Shown piece after piece: positions 54,201 through 61,832 of a DNA stretch of 64,000 nt. The stretch covers positions 1 through 64,000 of the forward strand of contig NZ_SUPK01000006.1 of NCBI RefSeq assembly GCF_005049045.1, in the 5' to 3' direction. Each line of letters begins with the position of its first letter. Position 1 is the stretch's first letter. The stretch is from Cohnella pontilimi. Lineage in GTDB: Bacteria > Bacillota > Bacilli > Paenibacillales > Paenibacillaceae. The notes below the pieces were generated by a model. That model saw nothing but the letters and a program-made list of their open reading frames with translations. It was not told the origin of the DNA and did not search any database. The position numbers and the translations under genes were made by a program.

Positions 54201-55259
54201 TCAGTTTCTGGCTTTGTCGATCGCATCCAGAATGGCTCCGAACTCGGCACGATATCGTTCGATCATCGGTTTCACCGCATCTTGCCAAGGCTTCAGGTCA
54301 GAGACTTCCACAATGTTCACGCCGGATTCTCTGACTTTGGCTTCTGCGTCTTTCTCGAACTTGCTCCACTCTTCTCTCTGAGTGGCGACCGAGTCCAGAG
54401 CCGCTTGTTTGATCAGCTGTTGATCTTCCGGGTTCAATTTGTCCCAGGCCAGTTTGCTGATGAGCAGCACTTCCGGCACGCGTTGATGCTGATCCAGAAT
54501 CAGGTTCTTCGCTTTTTGATAATGGTTCGAGGTCAAGTAGCTCGGAAAATTGTTTTCGGCCGCGTCAATGATACCTGTTTGCAGGGCGCCGAATACTTCT
54601 CCGTACGGCATCGGCGTCGCATTCGCTCCGAGTGCGTTCATTAAATCGATATTGACCTTGTTTTGCTGTACGCGGATTTTGAGCCCCTTTAAATCCTTGA
54701 TGCTGTTCAGCGGCTTGGAGGAATAGAAATTCCGGGAGCCGGAGCTGTAATAAGCCAACCCTTTCATGCGGGAAGATTCCAGACTGTCCAACAGCTTCGT
54801 GCCGTCTTCGCTATTCAGGAATTTCCACTGGTGGTCTTCGTTATCGAAAATATACGGCAAGCTGAACGCTTCATACTCCTTGTTGAAGCCCCCAAGCGCG
54901 CCGGCGCTCACCCGCGTAAATTCAATTGCGCCGAGCTGCACCTGCTCGATGACCGCTTTTTCTTCCCCCAATTGCGAGCCCGGGAACACGTCGATCGTAA
55001 TGCGGCCGTTCGAACGTTCCTTCACCAGCTCCGCGAATTTTTGGTCGCCCTTCGTGGTGGGATAGTCCGCCGGGTGCGTTTCGGCCAATCGGAAGTTGTA
55101 TTTCGGCCCTTCCGGCACGGCGCTGCTGGCCGGCGCCGAGCTTCCGGCCGGAGCTGAGTTGCTGGAGTTGGCGCTATTCGATTTATTACTTCCGCAAGCA
55201 GTGAGCACCAGAACGACCGCCAAGGATAGAATCGGGATGCCCTTCCACAATTTCTTCAT
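54201..55259 (-). CDS. dctP: TRAP transporter substrate-binding protein, DctP type
   Basis: A 352-residue lipoprotein: signal SLAVVLVLTACGS with lipobox LTAC, then a Ser/Ala linker. The mature fold has FRLAETHPADYPTTKG, ITIDVFPGSQLGEEKAVIE and the conserved carboxylate-binding Arg in LKIRVQQN. It delivers an organic or sugar acid to the membrane subunits. ATG after GGGGAA. It has a promoter of its own (55301-55367) as well as the operon promoter. Confidence 0.88.
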   Translation of the reverse strand: MKKLWKGIPILSLAVVLVLTACGSNKSNSANSSNSAPAGSSAPASSAVPEGPKYNFRLAETHPADYPTTKGDQKFAELVKERSNGRITIDVFPGSQLGEEKAVIEQVQLGAIEFTRVSAGALGGFNKEYEAFSLPYIFDNEDHQWKFLNSEDGTKLLDSLESSRMKGLAYYSSGSRNFYSSKPLNSIKDLKGLKIRVQQNKVNIDLMNALGANATPMPYGEVFGALQTGIIDAAENNFPSYLTSNHYQKAKNLILDQHQRVPEVLLISKLAWDKLNPEDQQLIKQAALDSVATQREEWSKFEKDAEAKVRESGVNIVEVSDLKPWQDAVKPMIERYRAEFGAILDAIDKARN

Positions 55260-55300
55260 GTAAATTCCCCTTCTCTTCTCATGAATGGTAAGACGACCTC

Positions 55301-55367
55301 AGTATAATTTGGAAACGCATTCATAGATACAGGAGTGATTTTAGGAATTTTTGTAACTTTTTTAGAT
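55301..55367 (-). promoter_or_regulatory. Internal dctP promoter with AraC-like direct repeat
   Basis: A 29-base element (55339-55367) carries two TTTTAG half-sites 21 bases apart, i.e. two helical turns. On the minus strand it is 33 bases upstream of TATACT (55306-55301). The -35 region is poor, as expected for an activator-dependent promoter. It differs at only 4 of 29 positions from the element upstream of dctQ. Confidence 0.55.
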
Positions 55368-55386
55368 TTTTTTATCCAATTGGCTA

Positions 55387-56679
55387 TTACTTAAAATAAT
55401 TCGGCAGCCACATGACCAGGCCGGGAATATAGGTCAGGATCAGCAGCACGATACACAACACGTAAAAGAACGGCATCATGGATTTGGTCGCTTGCGGGAT
55501 CGAGATGTTGCCGATTGCCGCCCCCACGAACAGCACCGTTCCGACCGGAGGCGTCAACAGTCCGATACCCAAGTTCAGCATCAAGATGATGCCGAAATGC
55601 ACGGGGTCCATGCCGATGGATGTCACGACAGGCAGCAGGATCGGCGTCATGATCATGATCAGCGGCGCCATATCCATTGGAGCGCCCAGAATAAGCAGCA
55701 GGATATTGATGATCAGCAGGATGATGATCGGATTATCCGAAATGCCCAGCATCAGATCCGTGACCATGGCCGGAACTTTCAGAAAAGCCAGCACATAGCC
55801 GAAGCTGGCGGATGCCGCAATCAAGAACATCACCATGGAAACCGTACGGAACGTGCGCTTCAGGATAACCCACATCCGGCTGACCGGCACGTCGCGGTAG
55901 ATGAGAAACGTAAGAATGAAGGCGTATAAGCAAGCCAGCGCCCCGCTTTCCGACGCGGTAAACCATCCGGTGAAAATGCCGCCGAGAATAATGACTGCGG
56001 TCATCATCGAGGCAAGTCCGTCGAAAACAATTTTGGGAACATTGCGCCATGCAATGAGTTCCCCTTTCTGGTAGCCCCGCCTCACCGAAGTAACATAGCT
56101 GGTGATCATAAGGGAAATGCACAGAAGTATCCCCGGTACAATCCCGGCCAGAAACAGGCTGGCGACCGATACGCTGCCTCCGGCGGCCAGCGAATAGAGC
56201 ACCAAATTGTGGCTTGGCGGCACGACAACGCCCTGAATCGCCGATGAGATGGTCACTCCGACGGAATAGTCCGTGTCGTAACCTTTCTTCTTCATCATCG
56301 GGATCATGACGGAACCAACCGACGAAACATCGGCCACCGCCGAGCCTGAAATATTGCCGAAAAAGAGACAAGCCACGTTGTTTACCATGGCCAATCCGCC
56401 CCGTATGGAGCCGACAAACACCTGCGCGAGATTGATGAGCCGAAGCGCCATTTTCCCCTCGCTCATGATCTGTCCCGCTAAAATAAAAAACGGAATCGCC
56501 AGCAGCGACAATGTGCTGATTCCTTGCAGCATCGTTTGTCCCACCACGGCAAGAGGCACGTGCAAATACAGGAGTGTAAGAATAGAAGAGCCTGCCAGCG
56601 TCAAAGAGATGGGGAAGCGAAGCAGTACGAGACCGACAAAGCTAATGACCAATATCCAAATTGCCGTTGCATTATCCAT
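55387..56679 (-). CDS. dctM: TRAP transporter large permease, DctM type
   Basis: A 430-residue membrane protein with about twelve spans and the DctM motifs GLAMVNNVACLFFGNISGSAVAD (positions 95-118, shortened here) and PPSHNLVLYS, plus glycine- and proline-rich LGAPMDMAPLIMIMTPILLP. It is the ion-coupled channel. ATG overlaps the DctQ stop by one base. Confidence 0.88.
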   Translation of the reverse strand: MDNATAIWILVISFVGLVLLRFPISLTLAGSSILTLLYLHVPLAVVGQTMLQGISTLSLLAIPFFILAGQIMSEGKMALRLINLAQVFVGSIRGGLAMVNNVACLFFGNISGSAVADVSSVGSVMIPMMKKKGYDTDYSVGVTISSAIQGVVVPPSHNLVLYSLAAGGSVSVASLFLAGIVPGILLCISLMITSYVTSVRRGYQKGELIAWRNVPKIVFDGLASMMTAVIILGGIFTGWFTASESGALACLYAFILTFLIYRDVPVSRMWVILKRTFRTVSMVMFLIAASASFGYVLAFLKVPAMVTDLMLGISDNPIIILLIINILLLILGAPMDMAPLIMIMTPILLPVVTSIGMDPVHFGIILMLNLGIGLLTPPVGTVLFVGAAIGNISIPQATKSMMPFFYVLCIVLLILTYIPGLVMWLPNYFK

Positions 56680-57179
56680 TATTCGTGCTCGCCCCCCATG
56701 CCGTGATGCCTGCTCGTGTCCGCGCCGAACAGCTGCAAAGCTGAATACACACAGGTTAAAACGCCCGTGATCGGCATGATGACGTATACGATACTGCTGG
56801 GAAGATCGGTGGCGGACAGGCGCGATTCATTCATAAGCTTCGTAAAACTCCATCCGTAATAGACCAAGTAGCCTCCGAACGCGAAGATGGACAAGTAGAT
56901 GATTTTGTCCAACACTTGGTTCACCGGCTTGGGAAGCTTCTCCGTAAAGGAATCGATGCCGAGGTGGAGTTTTTCCCGAAAGCCGATGGCAATGCCCAAG
57001 AAGGAAAAATAAGCCAGTAAAATCAAAATGGTTTCTTCTCCCCAAGGAAAGACGTAGTTGAGCAGCTTCCGCGTGAATACTTGAATCGTTACGAGAATGA
57101 TGATCGCTAAAAGACTGATCAACGCGAACGATTCCACGAACGTGTCGATTGCCAGCCATACCTTTTTCAACCGCTTCAA
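56679..57179 (-). CDS. dctQ: TRAP transporter small permease, DctQ type
   Basis: A 166-residue protein with four spans (FALISLLAIIILVTIQVF, ETILILLAYFSFLGIAIGF) and YVIMPITGVLTCVYSALQL near the end. First gene of the transporter operon. TTG at 57179 is chosen because GGAGGGGAG lies just upstream; an ATG 18 codons earlier lacks a site. Pairs with DctM. Confidence 0.82.
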   Translation of the reverse strand: MKRLKKVWLAIDTFVESFALISLLAIIILVTIQVFTRKLLNYVFPWGEETILILLAYFSFLGIAIGFREKLHLGIDSFTEKLPKPVNQVLDKIIYLSIFAFGGYLVYYGWSFTKLMNESRLSATDLPSSIVYVIMPITGVLTCVYSALQLFGADTSRHHGMGGEHE

Positions 57180-57231
57180 AAACTCCCCTCCTGTATGCAG
57201 ACGTCTTCCAAATCTTTGCAATTTGCACTTC

Positions 57232-57299
57232 ATTATAGCGCTTACATTTAGGGTTTCGTAACGACAGCCGTTTTAGATTTTTTTGTAATTTTTTTAGAT
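57232..57299 (-). promoter_or_regulatory. dctQ promoter with cre-like site and AraC-like direct repeat
   Basis: TATAAT at 57237-57232 on the minus strand is the -10; a weak -35 (TTACGA) lies 18 bases upstream. A cre-like sequence ATGTAAGCGCTATAA (57247-57233; one mismatch) overlaps the -10. The 29-base element 57271-57299 with two TTTTAGAT half-sites 21 bases apart lies 34 bases upstream of the -10, the same layout as at dctP. Confidence 0.6.
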
Positions 57300-57309
57300 A
57301 TTTCTCGTT

Positions 57310-57335
57310 AAAAAAACCGCCTTGAAAAGGCGGTT
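57310..57335 (-). terminator. Terminator of the isomerase remnant
   Basis: AACCGCCTT/AAGGCGGTT arms (57315-57323 and 57327-57335) followed on the minus strand by seven T. Confidence 0.9.
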
Positions 57336-57373
57336 CGGGCTAAAAACTTATCGGTCCGGGATCTGGATTGCCA

Positions 57374-57599
57374 TTAGAACCAGTCGGCGTATCCGAGCTT
57401 CCGTAAATGGTCTTCGGAGGTTTTCAAGCAATCGAACGGATCTCGTCCATACATTTTCGGGGGTCATCGGAATTTGCGACACCTCCACGCTGCGGTATCC
57501 GAGTTCCCTGACCTTTCTCATCGTCTCGTAAACGCCCAGCTCTTCGACCTTTCCTTTAAGCATCATCATTTGGACGCCCGCTTTTGAAAGCGGGTTCAA
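57374..57599 (-). pseudogene. Internally deleted TIM-barrel sugar-phosphate isomerase/epimerase
   Basis: The first 50 codons from the TTG at 57599 (MNPLSKAGVQMMMLKGKVEE, YETMRKVRELGYRSVEVSQI) match the start of xylose-isomerase-like TIM-barrel proteins. Then the frame shifts and the tail YGRDPFDCLKTSEDHLRKLG-YADWF with a stop at 57374 matches the C-terminus of the same family. The 200-residue middle with the metal and catalytic residues is gone. A terminator follows. Next to the TRAP operon, it suggests a former sugar-acid pathway. Confidence 0.65.
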
Positions 57600-57786
57600 T
57601 CTATTGCAGTTTCAATGTTACGGCATTTCCTCACACCGAGTCACCGAACAATTTTTCGCTTTCAAAAATATTTATTCTTTATTACGATACCATGAGGTCT
57701 TTTTTTATGTCTATCGTGAGGGGAACCGTTTCCTTGACATTTTCGCTGTTTAGAAGTAAGTTGATAAAAATTCATATGAAGGTTTT

Positions 57787-57875
57787 CTAGGGTTCCGCGG
57801 TATAGATGCTGGTCTGGTCCGAGAGAAAACGCACAGCCGGCCGGCTGTGACACGGAAGGATAAAAGCCTGGGAGA
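57787..57875 (+). promoter_or_regulatory. Guanidine-I (ykkC) riboswitch
   Basis: The conserved blocks of the ykkC class are all present in order: CTAGGGTTCCG at 57787, GGTCCGAGAGAAAAC at about 57816, the ACACGGAAGGATAAAAGCC block at 57850-57868, and TGGGAGA at 57869-57875. Between them lies a GCCGGCCGGC stem. It binds guanidinium and turns on downstream exporter genes. It is followed at once by a terminator and the two SMR genes. Confidence 0.92.
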
Positions 57876-57919
57876 TGGACTGCGTAATCGCGGTTTATTT
57901 CTTGGGCTTATTATTTTTT
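57864..57919 (+). terminator. Terminator in the riboswitch expression platform
   Basis: AAGCC at 57864-57868, inside the conserved 3' block of the aptamer, can pair with GGCTT at 57905-57909, just before TTATTATTTTTT (57908-57919). Binding of guanidinium would block this pairing, so the switch is predicted to be ON with ligand. Confidence 0.7.
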
Positions 57920-57939
57920 CATTAGAGGAGGACATCATT

Positions 57940-58278
57940 TTGAACAAGGCATGGATATCGGTTGTGATTGCGGCTATTTTCGAAGTGGGCTGGGTCATTG
58001 GTTTAAAACATGCAGGTAACTATTGGGAATGGGGAGGAACGATAATCGCTATTTTTATCAGCTTTTATTTGATGATTATGGTGTCGCGTTCCCTACCCGT
58101 GGGCACAGTCTATGCAGTGTTCGTCGGCCTGGGGACAGCGGGAACGGTCATAGCTGAGATCCTCTTGTTCGATGCGAAAGTTCATGTTTCAAAAATAGCG
58201 TTAATCCTATTGTTACTCATCGGCGTCATGGGCTTGAAATTGCTTAGTCAAGAGAAGGGTGAGGCGAGAAACGGATGA
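57940..58278 (+). CDS. ykkC: SMR guanidinium exporter subunit, YkkC-like
   Basis: A 112-residue four-span protein of the small multidrug resistance family. The essential Glu is in AAIFEVGWVIGLKHA, and the family motif PVGTVYAVFVGLGTAGTV is intact. It is the same length as B. subtilis YkkC and very similar by eye. TTG at 57940 with GAGGAGG upstream. Acts as a heterodimer with the next protein. Confidence 0.9.
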   Translation: MNKAWISVVIAAIFEVGWVIGLKHAGNYWEWGGTIIAIFISFYLMIMVSRSLPVGTVYAVFVGLGTAGTVIAEILLFDAKVHVSKIALILLLLIGVMGLKLLSQEKGEARNG

Positions 58279-58589
58279 ATTGGTTTTTTTTGATTTTGGC
58301 AGGCGTATTCGAAATGACCGGAGTAGCACTCATTAACAAATTCAACAAAACACGAAATTGGAAGTCCTTTCTCTTAATGACAATAGGTTTTGCTCTCAGT
58401 TTCGCATTCTTGTCGTTAGCAATGATAACCTTACCTATGGGAACGGCTTATGCTGTATGGACGGGAATCGGCGCTTCGGGCGGTGCAATACTCGGAATGG
58501 TACTTTACAATGAATCCCGAAGCTTGCTTCGGATTGTATGCATTGGCTTGGTCCTAACCTCCGCAGTCGGTTTGAAACTGGTCAGTTAA
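58275..58589 (+). CDS. ykkD: SMR guanidinium exporter subunit, YkkD-like
   Basis: A 104-residue SMR protein with Glu in AGVFEMTGVALINKF and PMGTAYAVWTGIGASGGA. ATG overlaps the YkkC stop (ATGA). The pair under a guanidine riboswitch corresponds to YkkCD (GdnCD) of Bacillus. No degradation of the active residues is seen. Confidence 0.9.
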   Translation: MNWFFLILAGVFEMTGVALINKFNKTRNWKSFLLMTIGFALSFAFLSLAMITLPMGTAYAVWTGIGASGGAILGMVLYNESRSLLRIVCIGLVLTSAVGLKLVS

Positions 58590-58602
58590 AAAACAAAAAC
58601 AG

Positions 58603-58630
58603 CGGCGCATTCCGGATGGAATGCCCGCCG
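58603..58630 (-). terminator. Hairpin between ykkD and the FMN reductase remnant
   Basis: GCATTCC/GGAATGC arms with extended GGC/GCC flanks; on the minus strand TGTTTTTGTTTTTT follows, so it terminates mainly the minus-strand gene. It may also slow the plus-strand transcript. Confidence 0.75.
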
Positions 58631-58661
58631 TACGCCACGATATCAAATTCTCCAATGATGC

Positions 58662-58952
58662 CTAAGCTTTGTATCCGAAATATCTCCTGATCAAGTCAAC
58701 AAAAGCATGGACGAACGACTGAAGGAACTTAACAGTCCCTTCGTCTTTCAACTTGCCGTTTTCATCCAACAGATCGGCGACATTCCCGATATAAGCCTCC
58801 GGTTGTTGGAGTATGGGCATATTTAAGAAGACCAGCGGTTGGCGCAAATGTGTCTCATATCCATCAGGGAAAAGAGCGGCTGTATTCACTGCGAGTTTTT
58901 TTGAAAAGGACTCTTTTCTCAAGCTGCCCACCAAAACACCAACTTTTGTCAC
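58662..58952 (-). pseudogene. NADPH-dependent FMN reductase with in-frame internal deletion
   Basis: A 96-residue frame. Residues 1-32 (TKVGVLVGSLRKESFSKKLA) are the flavin-phosphate loop of the flavodoxin-like azoreductase/FMN reductase family; from residue 33 the sequence jumps to HLRQPLVFLNMPILQQPEAY, which belongs near residue 120 of the normal 185-residue protein. About 85 residues, including the second FMN-binding loop, are missing, in frame. GTG start after AGGAGG, so it may still be translated. Confidence 0.75.
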
Positions 58953-59146
58953 TAGATTTTACCTCCTAGGTTTCGTTATCAGCATTTCATTAATTTACCC
59001 AAATCCCATTGCCAGATTCAAAAGTTGTACGGATCCTTTACTCTGAAAAATTTTCCATTCATGAGTTTGCATATCCCCTTCAAAATGGAAGCAAATTACT
59101 GCCAAAGCAAACCATTGCTATTTGATGACTAGGAGGTTCCCGGTTC

Positions 59147-60481
59147 ATGAAAAAAATGACAAGAAGGGCTTTCGCTGCGGCCTTCCTTATCCTGATATTC
59201 CTTATACCATTGCCGGTCCAAGCCCAAGTGATACACGAAGTTAAGTCTGGGGACACATTAACTAAAATTTCGAAGCAATATGGCTTCGATGTTAAGGCTG
59301 TTGCCAGATTAAATGGACTTAAAACTAACGCAAGATTGGTCGTCGGGCAAGCGATCTTGCTGCAAGGTTCCACCTACGTTGTTCAACCGGGGGACAGTAT
59401 TTGGGAAATCGCAAAACGTCATTCACTGACCGAAAACCAAATCAAGAAGGCCAACCATCTGAAAAATCTGGTCATTAAACCGGGACAAAGGTTAACCATT
59501 CCCCGCCCTCCAAAGTTAGATGTATGGACAGGTACATACTACCTCCCTAAAGATAAGCAGGGTAACGAATGGATGATCGGCAATTATCAGAAGACGTTGT
59601 CCGGTCTTTTCGTTTTCGAGTATCGTCCTCAGTTTGACGGTACATTAATGGAACTGTCGGAAAACGAAACCCATAAAATCGCCTGGCGAAAAGGACTAAC
59701 GCCTTACGCTACGATCACCAATCTTGACGAGAAGGTCGGTTTTAATCCTGAATTGGCCCATCGTCTTATCTCAAAAAAGCAGCTTCGCAAACAATTTATC
59801 AACAATATCTACCAGGTCCTGCACACTCACGATTATAAAGGAGTTGTTATAGATTTCGAGCAAGTCAGGCCCGGTGACCGAGATCACTTGAACCGATTTT
59901 TAAAAGAGTTATCCCAAAAACTTCATAAAGCGAATATGGAAGTCATGATCGCCGTCCCCCCAAAGGAAGGGAACAACATTCCTTCTTACTCCGCCGGATA
60001 TGATTACAAAGCGATAGGTAAGTATGTAGATCGCATCTTCATCATGACATACGATTGGCATTGGCCCGGGGGTCCTTCCGGTCCGATTGCCCCCATCGAT
60101 CGCGTAAAGGCTACGCTTGATTATGCGGTCTCCGTTACCCCCAGATCCAAGCTTATGATGGGTATTCCCCAATACGCTTACGATTGGACTCTTTCAGGAG
60201 AGAAAAGGCAGGGAAAGGCATACTCAACGCAAAAAGCCATCGACATCTATATAGAACATGAAAGTGCAGTCCAATATCATGAGGATTTTGCCGCACCGAC
60301 ATTTCGTTATGTGGATAAAGAAGGATTGCTGCACGAGGTTTGGTTCGAGGATGCCCGAAGCTTATTGGCCAAGTTCCGCCTTGTGAAAACATATGGACTT
60401 GCGGGAATGGGCTGCTGGCATCTCGGTTTAACGACGCCGCAAACCGAGGAAATATTGCTTGAGGAATTCCGAATCCATTAA
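59147..60481 (+). CDS. LysM/GH18 cortex glycosidase, SleL/YaaH-like
   Basis: Secreted 444-residue enzyme: signal peptide (AFLILIFLIPLPVQA), two LysM domains (HEVKSGDTLTKISKQYG and VVQPGDSIWEIAKRHS, residues 30-125), then a GH18 domain with catalytic motif GVVIDFEQV (Glu as acid) and the C-terminal YDWHWPGG and GMGCWHLG. SleL cleaves N-acetylglucosamine bonds in cortex fragments during germination. GGAGG is 10 bases before the ATG. Followed at 58 bases by the first diadenylate cyclase gene. Confidence 0.88.
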   Translation: MKKMTRRAFAAAFLILIFLIPLPVQAQVIHEVKSGDTLTKISKQYGFDVKAVARLNGLKTNARLVVGQAILLQGSTYVVQPGDSIWEIAKRHSLTENQIKKANHLKNLVIKPGQRLTIPRPPKLDVWTGTYYLPKDKQGNEWMIGNYQKTLSGLFVFEYRPQFDGTLMELSENETHKIAWRKGLTPYATITNLDEKVGFNPELAHRLISKKQLRKQFINNIYQVLHTHDYKGVVIDFEQVRPGDRDHLNRFLKELSQKLHKANMEVMIAVPPKEGNNIPSYSAGYDYKAIGKYVDRIFIMTYDWHWPGGPSGPIAPIDRVKATLDYAVSVTPRSKLMMGIPQYAYDWTLSGEKRQGKAYSTQKAIDIYIEHESAVQYHEDFAAPTFRYVDKEGLLHEVWFEDARSLLAKFRLVKTYGLAGMGCWHLGLTTPQTEEILLEEFRIH

Positions 60482-60539
60482 AAACCGTTAGGGCTTGTCC
60501 ATAACAAGAAGCCGCCAGCCTCTAAAGGAGGATAAGCTA

Positions 60540-61160
60540 GTGGGATCTGCATGCAACGATTTTGCACCACTGATATCTGATATCAAAGAGCAATTTATCA
60601 GCGTACACAAGAGATTAACTCAAATGGCGACCACTTTAGACGATGAAGGAATTGATATCCTGAAGGAGCTCACAAGTATTTCAAATAAATTATCAGAGGC
60701 TGGAAAGTTGGCATCCACTTATCACTTAAACCGTTTGCTTGCTCCGTATACGAGCCAATGCAATGAAATTTTCACCTCTGTGCAACAACTAAGCTCAAAA
60801 CGGAAAGGGGGGCTCATTGTCGTACAAAGAGAGGATCCGATTGATGAATGGATCACGAAAGGGACTCCCCTCTTCGCGGAGATTTCAAGCTCATTGTTAA
60901 ATTCAATATTTAATGTAGGAAGTCCGTTGCATGACGGTGCGGTATGGATTCGAAACGATGTTATTGTATCAGCCGCAAACATCCTGCCGCTAACTAAAAA
61001 AACTTATAAAAACAAAAAATTGGGAACCCGACATCGTGCGGCCATCGGATTATCCGAGCATACGGATGCTGTAATATTCGTGGTGTCCGAAGAAACCGGA
61101 AAAGAATCGTTTGCCGTGAACGGGTCCCTGTATCCATTTCAGATGGTTGCTCATCCTTAA
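60540..61160 (+). CDS. cdaS: Sporulation-type diadenylate cyclase, CdaS-like
   Basis: A 206-residue protein that makes cyclic di-AMP from two ATP. Residues 1-85 are two N-terminal helices, as in CdaS (YojJ), which keep the enzyme in an inhibited hexamer. The DisA_N/DAC domain follows, with DGA (132-134, in LHDGAVWIR) and RHR (164-166, in GTRHRAAIGLSE) intact. GTG at 60540 with GGAGG 8 bases upstream; length equals B. subtilis CdaS. First of a tandem pair, 15 bases before the second. Confidence 0.88.
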   Translation: MGSACNDFAPLISDIKEQFISVHKRLTQMATTLDDEGIDILKELTSISNKLSEAGKLASTYHLNRLLAPYTSQCNEIFTSVQQLSSKRKGGLIVVQREDPIDEWITKGTPLFAEISSSLLNSIFNVGSPLHDGAVWIRNDVIVSAANILPLTKKTYKNKKLGTRHRAAIGLSEHTDAVIFVVSEETGKESFAVNGSLYPFQMVAHP

Positions 61161-61175
61161 CGAAGGAGCTTTTAA

Positions 61176-61790
61176 ATGAAACTTACGGACTGTCATGGCG
61201 ATTTTACTCAACTGCGTTCGGAGATGACGAAGAAACTGGCTGCAATTTGCAAAACACTTGAGCATGATATCTTGACCATAGAACAATACAATATACAAAT
61301 TTTGAACGACATTGAAGATATTTTAAAAGATCTATCCGAGTTAAAATCAACAACATCCACTTATTTTATAACCGGTCTTCTTACGGAGTATACGGAAAAT
61401 ACTGCGGAAATATCTCGAGCGATTCTAACCTTGAGTTTAAAGAGATACGGAGCTCTAATCGTCATCGAAAAGCAGGAGCCCGTATCACCTTTGATTCGTG
61501 CAGGAACACCGGTTCAAGCTCAAATTTCCAGCCATCTGTTAGAATCCATTTTCCACCCTGAAAGTCCGCTGCATGACGGTGCCGTACTGATTCGTGAAGA
61601 TATGGTCCTTTCTGCGGCAAATCAGCTTCCTACTACCAATCAAATCTTTTGGGGTCGCGCCTTTGACCCTCGCGAAATGTCTGCGGTCGGTTTGTCCGAA
61701 CGTTGTGATGCTTTAATTTTGATCATCTCCGATAGCGGATCAACTTCATTTTGTATAGATGGAAGCCTATATCCTTTTTCAGCTAAATAA
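61176..61790 (+). CDS. CdaS-like paralogue with degenerate active site
   Basis: A 204-residue paralogue with the same layout: two N-terminal helices, then a DAC domain. DGA is kept (134-136, LHDGAVLIRED), but the RHR motif of the first copy aligns, without gap, with REM (166-168, in DPREMSAVGLSE). The Gly-Thr before it has become Asp-Pro. RHR contacts ATP, so the protein is predicted to be inactive or altered. ATG after GAAGGAG. It may act as a regulatory subunit of the first protein. Confidence 0.82.
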   Translation: MKLTDCHGDFTQLRSEMTKKLAAICKTLEHDILTIEQYNIQILNDIEDILKDLSELKSTTSTYFITGLLTEYTENTAEISRAILTLSLKRYGALIVIEKQEPVSPLIRAGTPVQAQISSHLLESIFHPESPLHDGAVLIREDMVLSAANQLPTTNQIFWGRAFDPREMSAVGLSERCDALILIISDSGSTSFCIDGSLYPFSAK

Positions 61791-61796
61791 AAGCAG

Positions 61797-61820
61797 GCTA
61801 ACCCCACAGGAGATTAGCCG
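61797..61820 (+). terminator. Hairpin after the cyclase pair
   Basis: GGCTAA/TTAGCC arms (61797-61802 and 61815-61820) followed on the plus strand by GTTTCCTTTTCC. A weak terminator between convergent genes. Confidence 0.5.
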
Positions 61821-61832
61821 TTTCCTTTTCCT

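Noticed and set aside
57583..57597. cre-like sequence inside the isomerase remnant
   Set aside because: One mismatch in the weak (W) position and it lies within former coding sequence, with no promoter in front of it.
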